From: Phoronis ovalis
Taxonomy: Eukaryota; Phoronida; Phoronidae
Assembly (NCBI GenBank): GCA_028565635.1
Contig: JAOXYB010042015.1
Coordinates: 1-12,872, forward strand
DNA length: 12,872 nucleotides
Direction of reading: 5' to 3'
Part shown: positions 1 through 8,500 of the stretch, piece after piece
Position numbering within the stretch: the stretch's first letter is position 1
Layout of the letters: each line of letters begins with the position of its first letter
Made by a program: the position numbers and the translations under genes
Notes under the pieces: generated by a model
Told to the model about the DNA's origin: nothing
Databases searched by the model: none
The model's input: only the letters and a program-made list of their open reading frames with translations

Positions 1-44
1 CGGAGTAGTCAAGGAATAGGCAGAAGCAAACATTTTGGTGGAAT

Positions 45-495
45 TTAATAGGGAAGTAAGTGTTTTCGAACTTCCCCTATCTGAGATATGAGCCGGCCAT
101 GACCCTTACGGACAAGCTGTAGGCTGTCCATAAGTAAGCTAGGGTCATGCTTGCAGGACTAAAAAAAGGAGGCCTATTGGGCGGCACACATATATATAGT
201 GATTTTGAATGACAGTATCCCCCCGGGCTTAGTTATCATCTAATCTATGTCAACATATTGCAAATTAATTCCGATAACATAAATACAGTTATGGCTGTAG
301 TAATTAGAAGCATCTAAAAAAATCCTGCGAACGCATATTCCATGCACTGCATTTTCTCAGTTTTTAATCCAATACCTTATCATATCCGCCAAATCCTGTC
401 AAGCATAGTTGTTTCATAATATTCTTCTCAACCAAATCTATATGATCTTGGTTAATGGGAATACCCGGCTGCAGCACTTCGGTATCATCTGCCAT
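45..495 (-). CDS. Unrecognised small protein, two exons, divergent from the transporter
   Basis: Reading the - strand, an ATG at 495-493 (A at -3, G at +4) has an in-frame TGA 27 bases upstream. Exon 1 (495-376) gives 40 codons, from MADDTEVL to GFGGYDK, then a donor gtattg. A 217-bp intron ends in cctttttttag (about 169-159). Exon 2 (158-45) continues in phase 0 for 37 codons, SCKHDPSLL to RKHLLPY, then TAA at 47-45. The 77-residue product is acidic at the N-terminus, then mostly amphipathic helix; it has no signal peptide and no membrane segment. I know no family for it. The amino-acid balance (D, E, G, Q, H) is unlike chance translations of AT-rich DNA. No poly(A) signal is visible before the window edge, so a further exon is possible. 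The donor is only moderate. Confidence 0.5.
98..149. repeat. Imperfect hairpin inside the divergent small gene's exon 2
   Basis: catgaccct (98-106) pairs exactly with agggtcatg (141-149), and ggaca (110-114) with tgtcc (125-129) inside it. It overlaps the candidate coding frame. Confidence 0.6.
159..375 (-). other. Intron of the divergent small gene
   Basis: This is a GT-AG interval on the - strand with GT at 375-374 and AG at 160-159. The acceptor has an uninterrupted run of seven T behind CC-rich pyrimidines. Without splicing, the frame from the upstream ATG ends after 43 codons at the TAA just inside the intron. It is AT-rich, with an ATATATAT run near 188-197 on the + strand. Confidence 0.45.
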
Positions 496-513
496 TTTTG
501 TGACATTTGACTG

Positions 514-525
514 AGGTCAAGGTCA
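514..525 (+). promoter_or_regulatory. Directly repeated AGGTCA half-sites (nuclear-receptor-like)
   Basis: The + strand reads AGGTCAAGGTCA, two perfect half-sites with no spacer; the TCAAGGTCA at 517-525 matches the extended half-site of ERR/SF-1-type nuclear receptors. It sits about 20 bases upstream of the ATG of the divergent small gene, so it would lie in that gene's leader or core promoter. The match is exact but short, and similar TGACC repeats also occur in neutral DNA. Confidence 0.3.
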
Positions 526-1257
526 TTTCCTTAAGAAGCGTGACATCTGGTGTTAGTTATTGGATTGTCATCCTTTGGGTGAAATGTATGCTTTATTTAC
601 ATATTATTAGATCCAGTGCCCAACAGTGTGAAATTCTTGCAAAATAAAAACAGTTTTGTCAGGAATAGCAATAGATAAAATAATACTACAAACCTTCAAT
701 GAATATCTCAGCAGATAGTTAATTAATAATTACTTGTTAACCAAATTATAAGATAATTCGTCACCTGGTAACCATAACTTTATTAAAGCGTTTTGCGACA
801 GCATCACCCGGGTGCATCTGACATACATTACACATTAAGTAAGACCAGGAGCGGATCCAGGGAGGGAGGCCTAACTCCAAGAATTTTTGTTCAGCTGTCA
901 CTAAAACATGTAAAAATTCGGTATTACTCTCAGATCAATGTGTGTATTTGAAACTTTTATTTATGTCATACGATCTTTAAATAAATCATAGGTAAAATCG
1001 CTTTGAAAGATTTGGCGGGAATGACAAAAGATAATTAAGCCTTCCCACGAGAAAAAATGATGGTACATCGATGCAAAAGTAGATAAGTTTCAAAGATTTA
1101 TTAGAACGAAATACTTCCACGAATATCTGCTATGATTCTAAAAGCATTTAAAACATCAGGTATGATTTTAAAAGCATGACTGCAAAATCGATTACTCAAA
1201 AAAGTAGCGAATAGAATAATGGCTATATAACATTTGCATGCTTCAATCCAGATAAAA

Positions 1258-1301
1258 CCGGTATTTATCTAGCGAAAAATTAAAATACTAGATAAAACCG
1301 G
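1258..1301. repeat. Short inverted repeat around a direct repeat
   Basis: ccggtatttatctag (1258-1272) and ctagataaaaccgg (1288-1301) are reverse complements apart from one extra base, with a 15-base A-rich loop. The right arm is also a direct copy of 1250-1262. Confidence 0.6.
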
Positions 1302-1607
1302 TTGATCAACTGACTGACTAATTATAACCTTATACCAAGAGTTCAGCATAATAGAGAAAATTTAGTATAACATGAAGCCATTTTATTGTTAGTATCAAGG
1401 AAATCATGATCGTCGATTGGTGGATTGCATGTTTACCAAACTTATTCGGGGACTTAATATCCTATGTCGCTGATAATTAACTATTAATCGTAATGAGCAT
1501 GTAAACAATGCGGTGTGCGACAAAATAATAGTAAGGAATGTCATAAAAAGTACCTGTGAAAAGTACACCAGCAGTACTATGACAATTATTTTATATGCAT
1601 TATCGAC

Positions 1608-1634
1608 AGGTCATAGGTTAAAGTTGGAGGGTCA
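1608..1634 (+). promoter_or_regulatory. Cluster of AGGTCA-like half-sites, DR1-like arrangement
   Basis: AGGTCA (1608-1613), one base, AGGTTA (1615-1620), then GGGTCA (1629-1634). A one-base-spaced direct repeat is the layout bound by HNF4/RXR/COUP-type receptors, which regulate several vertebrate SLC22 genes. It lies about 500 bp upstream of the transporter start codon. This is sequence resemblance only. Confidence 0.25.
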
Positions 1635-1834
1635 TGGAGTAAAGTACAATGTAGTTTTAGACTATAATTAAAGTGAGTGTTCCTAGATAAGTTTGTCATT
1701 TGAACTGCTTGGTATCTAGATCGCAGGACGGTCTAAGAAAACTCTGTTGATTCATTTGGCTCATGCGCAGCTTATTTACGCACTTCAGGATATTTTTTAT
1801 TATCACCTACTACGACAGCGGTGTGAGCTCATTT

Positions 1835-1951
1835 ATGCAGCCGGCGTCCAAGGCACCGGGCCAGACACATTCATCGATCACTAGTTATTTTTGCCAGAAT
1901 TGTTTATACCTTTTTAGGACGTTGTTATATTATTTTTAGTTCCAGTTTCAG
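1835..1951 (+). other. Possible non-coding leader exon with a 34-codon upstream ORF
   Basis: A GC-richer patch (about 1838-1866) leads to a strong donor, CAG|gtatgt at 1949-1957, the same donor as coding exon 1. A matching acceptor, ttacttcacag at 2072-2082, lies 35 bases before the transporter ATG, giving a 131-bp leader intron (1952-2082). The segment holds an ATG ORF of 34 codons (1835-1939, from MQPASKAP), which would be an upstream ORF if the exon is transcribed. The 5' end of such an exon is not visible; half-site catgcgca (NRF-1-like) occurs near 1763. Without RNA this remains tentative. Confidence 0.25.
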
Positions 1952-2117
1952 GTATGTACTCGCATGTACGAGCGAATGTCTAGTAGTTGACGGAGTCGTT
2001 AATTTATAGCATAGAACTATAATTATAACCAGGAACCAGTAGTACATAAGGTTAAGGACAATATACCGTAATTACTTCACAGCGAAAACTGCATACGCTT
2101 AAACCGGGGGCTTCAAC

Positions 2118-2525
2118 ATGACTGTGAAACTAGAGTTTGATAGCATTTTGAATAAAATCGGACAATGTGGAAAATATCAAATTATTTTGTATATTTTTCT
2201 TGGTATAGTTGGTATACCTACAGGATGGCAAAATTTGGTAATGGTTTTCATTGGTGGAAAACAAGACCATTGGTGCTATGTACCAGAACTGGGGAACTTT
2301 TCACAGGATTATCAAAGAAATGTTAGTACCCCTATGTTTAGCTCAAATGAGACTGAAAAGAGATGTATGTATTATAATAGAAATTACAGTGTGAATTGGT
2401 ACAGCAGCGGATCAGAAGTTGTTATAAGCGGGAGTGATGGTGAATATGGTGCTAACGACACATTGGCTAAATGTAACTCGTGGGTTTACGATACATCGGA
2501 ATATACGTCTACTATTGCCAGTCAG
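2118..2525 (+). CDS. SLC22-like transporter, coding exon 1
   Basis: This exon encodes residues 1-136: a short cytosolic N-terminus, helix 1 (about 20-46) and most of the extracellular loop. DHWCYVPEL at 50-58 is the typical SLC22 opening of that loop. Sequons occur at N60, N68, N77, N89 and N113, with loop cysteines at 53, 83 and 119. The ATG has A at -3, and an in-frame TAA lies 18 bases upstream at 2100-2102, which fixes the start. The exon ends CAG|gtatgt in phase 0. Read through into the intron, the frame stops after six codons at 2544-2546, so retaining intron 1 would give only a 142-residue truncated product. Confidence 0.95.
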
Positions 2526-5500
2526 GTATGTATAAAGTTGACGTAGATCCCCTATGGCTGGTCAAACATTTTGATAGGAATGTGGGACAACGATCTTAAA
2601 ACAGGATCCGATGAGATAGCGCTTGCTAAATAAACGCTATCACTTAATATACTAATTAGTAGTTTAAAAACAAATGTAATTGATGTTCAGTTTTGCGGGT
2701 AGAACCTGTAATTACTGTTTCTGCGAAATCTATTGTCCAGAAACATGATATCGTTCCAAAGATTTCCAACTCAAACTTGTCTGCTCTTGATAAATTTATT
2801 TTTTAAACTTTGGTAAACGAACCGTTCTCTTCACACATGCCGGATCCTCTTGGCGCTAGTATAACCTTGGTTAAAAATCGAATCCGTAGCTCTTTTCCTA
2901 AAAAAAAACGAGGCAGTGTTGCCAAACATCTAATTGAAAACTCGAGCACACCCAGGACGCGAATCCAAGATTCTTCCAGATATTGACTAGATAATTGATT
3001 AATAAATATCCTCCGCACCGCAGGAATTTAGTCGGCGGCAAATATCACAAAATTACATGACGTTACCTGTCATGATCGGAGCCATGAAGCTCATACCACT
3101 GCAGTACGTCATATCACGCTACTTATATAAAAATTATATTTATGCCATGATATAAATATGCACATAATATTATACAATGCAATCCTTCGACATGATTCTT
3201 GAGTTCGTATCACTCAGTTGATCACTGGTATGTCATATACTATGGTATTACCGCGACCGGGATATCACCATATATTTTAGACATGGATTATTATCACAAT
3301 TATACACGATGCTTCACCCTGGCACGGCATCCCCGGTGAAGTGTCACCCCCTTTTCGATATTAGCACTGACTTTTTTATACGTTACGTAATTAGCAGTGT
3401 GTCGCTTTTAACACACAGTATTCAACTTCTGTAAATACAAAATTATTACTGTATCACCACTTATTATGCATTAAAAAATTATTATAATTTAATAAACCTA
3501 AACGTAATTTTCTTTGCAAATTTCCACTTATGTACGCTACTTTACGCTATTTTACCATTTTCGTATTGATATTAAAATAACGCCTGGGATAAAAAAAAAA
3601 TTGGAACAATTATATTTCAAGATGTTCCTCACAGTACGTATACCACATTTTCAGAATTAACACATTTATATATAATGAAATGTTAATTCTCTCTGTTAGA
3701 TATCTGATGTTTATTACATAATTCTGATAGTTCTTTCTGGCATGAATCGAACTGATCGAATCGTTTCGCCAATATTTCTATGTCTTCTGCCTGAACTGCA
3801 AAACTAAAATTGTTCTGTGAATGTGGGTGAAAATAGCGTATTCGTTCCAGTGTGCTGTGCACTAACAGTTTAATATATAGAATATAATGGTATTTTGTAG
3901 TACTTTATATACATAGTTAATACAAGGGGTAATGTGGTGCATAATAAGAAACTATCGAGCTGAGAGTGGAGGTTTATAATTATTTCATTTTCGAGGGCAC
4001 GTATCTTGGAAGCAGGTGCAACAATTTAGTATTTTTATAGTGTCTGTTTATAAACTCCAATCATAATTTTTGTCTACTCATTTTCAATCCGTTAATATAG
4101 TCACTTATTGAACTCCGATTAAAAAAAATATGCATGGTCACTGCTGGTGTACCATCGAGTGCACTAAAATCAAAACTGCTAAAATCAAACTGCGCCGCTT
4201 AAATGCCGTGCAGGACGGAGACTAGGTAACTAGAGGAAGAAGATAACATTTTTGAGAATGTACTTACAAGCGTTCTTTTTACAGAAATAGTCCTTGTGCA
4301 ACGCAAAATCTCTTTGAAAACTAATTATAGAAAGCGCTGGTCAGAAGGTCAGTTTGCTTGCTTTTAATAATAGCACGTATTTGTAATTATGTTAATTTAG
4401 ATATATCGAGCCAAGGATGCAATAATACGGCTATAGAAAACCAAGACAGATGACACAGTTGATCGCTTAATGCGTTTTAGAAAAGTGGAATTAAAACAGG
4501 AAAAGATGTCGGTGATTGTGTTTGCTTTTTGTATATGAATAGCTATCTACGACTAGGCGTTTTCGAGGTGATTTTGTTTGGGATATTTTTTTACATAAAT
4601 GCTCTATGCTTTACAAATTGGCATAATTCGGTTATATTGGTTATGTCTCCAGGTTACCATTGTTCCAAACATTAGATTTTAAAACAATCATTCAAATCGA
4701 TGACTTACTGCAGTAGTGATACAGTCTGTTGGCACTGTATTTCAAAAGAAGCACTCAATAGTATCAAACTTGTAAATTATATCATAAAAGGCGATCAGCA
4801 AGGAACTATGAATACTGGAACATAGAAATAAAGCAAGCAATAGTACGTAGTAAATAAATGCAGCTAAAATTCTAAAAATCAAACTTTGTTCTTATTTTAA
4901 TAAACGCTCCTCTTTTCCAAAAGTTTTTAAAATAAACTTATCGGTAGTTTGCAGTCTTGCCGTTCCCATGTCGAATTTGGTTAGCGTTAATATAATCAAT
5001 TAGAGTACACATTTGGTCTGTATTATCCGCCGCAGGTATAATACAAGAATATGTTCGCACATGTGTCGTGTATTGTTTAAAAAAGTGAAGACCAACGAGA
5101 AAAGCGTCGAATTCGAAAATCAATATGTAACAGATATATTCCCCAAAAATAAAAGATAAATATCTCTTTCATAAAATTATAAGTGATTAATTCTTTCACA
5201 TACATTGCCTTTTCAATAAGGATTCAGTGAAATCCATGATTCCTGCATGTTTCTCAATATATGCGAAAGAAATCAACTTTTCATTGCAAACTACATAATA
5301 ATAAACAATTGACAAAGGACACTTTAGAGAAATCTGAAATATAACACAATAAATGTTAAAGAAATATTGTCTACACCGCAGTCCTCCACAACGTGGACCC
5401 AGAAGCCCCAACCCACGTGGACTTTCCGTGTGAATATAGTGGTATGGTGACCCGGTATGCTGGATATGACATTTGTGTTCGTTAATCAGCTTGTGATGAG

Positions 5501-8500
5501 CTTTATCTACATCGATAAAATTATATGTACTGTCACTTTTTAAAAGTCTGCTTAGCACTTATCAGGGGCATTTAGCCCCCATTTACCAGCACAAGGCGAG
5601 GTACAAGAAAAGATAGGAGGAGATAACCTCTGAACTGGAGGCATTAAAATGTGATTAGCGATGTCTAACTTTAAATAATACAAGTGGCGCAGCAGATAAG
5701 TGCAAGCTTGATTGCAGATGTATAAACTTGGTTCTGTCCTGCACGAGGTTCTGTCTTTTATTACCTTCATATGTCGCTAATTACATTGCTTTATTATTCA
5801 AATAAATTAATCAACACTAAATTAATGTCACATTTACCCACTTGTTAACCAATATTATAATGAAAGATAATAAAAAAACAAAGCTACGGACGAAATCGAT
5901 ATGCTTTGATTCGTGTTTGGGATTATAATATAGATTCCTCAAATTACGTCTCTTGTGATATTGCACGTTGTGTCAATTATTATAACATGCGGCAACCGCG
6001 GTGTTCGTCAATGAGAAAACGGTGATAGCTGCATGAATGCCCGCTGTGACAGTGGATCTGCTGATAGATAAATTGATTCAGACACAGTGTCAAGTTGGGC
6101 GCCGGATGAAAAAGGTCCTCTCAGTGCAAACTTTTGAAATGAAGAGATACAATCCAAGTTTGAAAAGCAATCTAATTTCAGTGTCACAGGATGGTCCCGA
6201 TACGAACCAAAGAGATAAACCAATTTGCATGGATAAACACCAGCACAAAAACATATCGTTGCGCAAACAACCGTGCATGCAAATGGATATAAAATCAAAC
6301 TAAAAAAAAATTAATGGTAACATTCCAAAACTAAAAGCATAAAGTACGTTCCCAAGCATAATGTGAGTGTCCCCCTGGAGGACGATACATAGTAATATAA
6401 TATACGTAGTATACATTTGATTTTGATTAACTTTACTAAAGTTAATCAAAATCGTAAGTACTATAGTACTTAAAGCTTGAGATTTATTTTTAACTCAGTG
6501 ATGTCATGCTTACACCTGTTAATAAACTCTTATATAAGTTACATAATAAGTTATATAAGCATCGAGAGATATGAATCTTCTTAAGATCAAACCCCGGTGG
6601 CATTACTCAATAGAAAAAAGGTGAAGTCACGACACTTCAACATTTTTAAGTGCCACCCTAAGCAAGGGTATTTCCATAATTTTTGTTCCCTATTGTATGT
6701 GAGAGACACATCCTTTTGAAGGAGACTGGGAAAGTAAAGCTAAAAGCAACTGGTAATAAGTCATCATTATCAAGTATACTGTATACTAATTATAATTGTT
6801 TGACGAAATGTTGAGAATTTATGAATTACTAAACAGCAGAATTATCTTAATTTGTGCTGTACCAGTACAGTCGTGCCAAGACGACATTCCCGTGGTAGGG
6901 GAACTTTATAAATGTATTTTATATATTAATTTCGACTGTCTTTCTTCGAAATAATACCCTATTTTTTATGGTCCTTGTATCAGAGCGACCCCATTTGTTA
7001 GTTTCCAGGATGGCGTTTTTGTTCAAAATAAATGCCTTTTTATGGGTTTGTTCCGCGAATTTGTCAACGATTATGCGTACCAATTTTGTTGTTGGGTGAT
7101 GCTCATTGTTTCATGTATTTTATATTAATGATGACAAGTGAATAATTATATAAAATTGAAAATAAAGTCAAAGATTTTAGATAGCATACAGTTTATATTA
7201 ATTAAACAACAAAACAATATGCATACATGTTTTTGTCATTAATATAGAGAAATCTAACTTTGATCATGAAGTGCACTTAGTTTTATTAATGAAAGACAGG
7301 TATGCATATGCTCAAGCTGCAATCGAATGCCACTTTGAAATACTTTACCAGCCCTGTTAGACGATGTTATGTAACAAATGGCGTATATTTTTACTTTGTA
7401 CATGTTTGCTTTAACACCACTTATCAGCTTATCTGTAAAATAATAAATACTTGTACAACTGTTAATTGCACCGTAAACATTAGCAACCGATGTCCTATCT
7501 CTCTTATTGCTGTAATGTATTAAACAGTTATCGGCAAATTTGTCACAACCTATGACACTTATTCGTGACAATTTAAAAATGTTGCTATCTTCGGATCTCA
7601 CGCTAGACATTCAAATATGTATAACACGCAGGGATCAAACACTTTGGGTTGCTAAAATGCTCCCAGTACAATATTCAAGAGTGTTCTACTACGTATTCGA
7701 ATTTAAATGCACTTGTAGCAGATACAAAATCAGAAATGAAACCACAAAATATTTATGATTGTGTCAGATTGTAAGTGTAAAATTAATACATAAACAAGAA
7801 TGCATGCCAACGAGTGCATCATTGTGATTTGATAGCACGAGTGGCTGTTCGTAGGTAGTCGTATTAATATTTTTTAATTAAATTAAAATTTATCAATCAC
7901 TGGACCCATATAAAGCTACTCTGGTTACTTTTTCCGTGATTCTCCGGGTGTGCAATGCCGACCTGTTTATAATTCAAAACAAAAACTATCGGATCCAAAC
8001 TAACTACCTTTACGTAAAACAACTCCATTTTCATTTGTTTAAAAATACCAAAAATAGGAGTTTTATACTGGTTATAGATGATCATTCACCAGTAAAAAAC
8101 GGGGTGAATTCACAATTCTTCAGAAATTTCATTGACATACCTGTTACTAACTATCTTGTAGTTAAAGAATTAGATGAACGTTATTCAGAAATGCACTTTT
8201 TGCGTCTGAATTGATTCAGTCTTTTGTATAAAGATAACAGTATTTAAATGGTATCATTCTGAAGTGCAACACGATCACATAACATGAAGGGATTATCACG
8301 TGAAGTAGGATCATCAGTAATCATCTTCTAATCTTGGCTTATCACCTTGTACATGTAACTTATTTTTGATACATGCCATATGTTAGCTTTGTTGTCCTGA
8401 AGATGTCCCAGTAGATGTAAGATAAATCCTTGTTATACGTAAACAAAATAATGTTTACAAACTAAATTATAAACAATAATTTGCTTACAAGGTTAATAAG

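Larger units (their letters stand above)
496..1834. other. Intergenic region between the two divergent start codons
   Basis: No gene is supported here. The stretch is AT-rich with scattered short repeats: a 17-base motif with one mismatch at 1131-1147 and 1161-1177, a 13-base motif at 1250-1262 and 1290-1302, and aaaagtac at several places near 1545-1645. A GC-richer patch at 845-872 contains gagcggatccaggga, which resembles ends of common invertebrate repeats, but I cannot name one. A 25-codon ORF at 1406-1480 is not distinguishable from chance. Confidence 0.5.

Noticed and set aside
1406-1480. 25-codon ORF beginning MIVDWW
   Set aside because: Too short, with no splice or promoter context.
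2000-2030. TATA-like sequence (ctataattata) before the start codon
   Set aside because: Such strings are common in this AT-rich region, and no start site supports it.
4707-4790. - strand segment ending in gtaagt, reading LILLSASFEIQ
   Set aside because: Good donor, but its phase does not match the 69-bp candidate exon and the acceptor is poor.
4938-5123. - strand frame with DYINAN, like receptor tyrosine phosphatases
   Set aside because: The resemblance is six residues only; neighbouring residues and exons do not support a phosphatase domain.
5196-5558. 120-codon - strand open frame
   Set aside because: It starts at GTG, not ATG, and has no family motif; several such lengths are expected by chance in AT-rich introns.
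6571-6660. Possible tRNA-derived SINE (gatcaaaccccgg resembles a B box)
   Set aside because: No A box at the right distance and no tail or second copy in the window.
7254-7610. 118-codon - strand open frame and overlapping + strand frames
   Set aside because: Open on both strands, without motif or splice context that would favour one strand.
7936-8214. 92-codon + strand open frame
   Set aside because: The only possible start is GTG; no ATG occurs until near its end, and there are no recognisable features.
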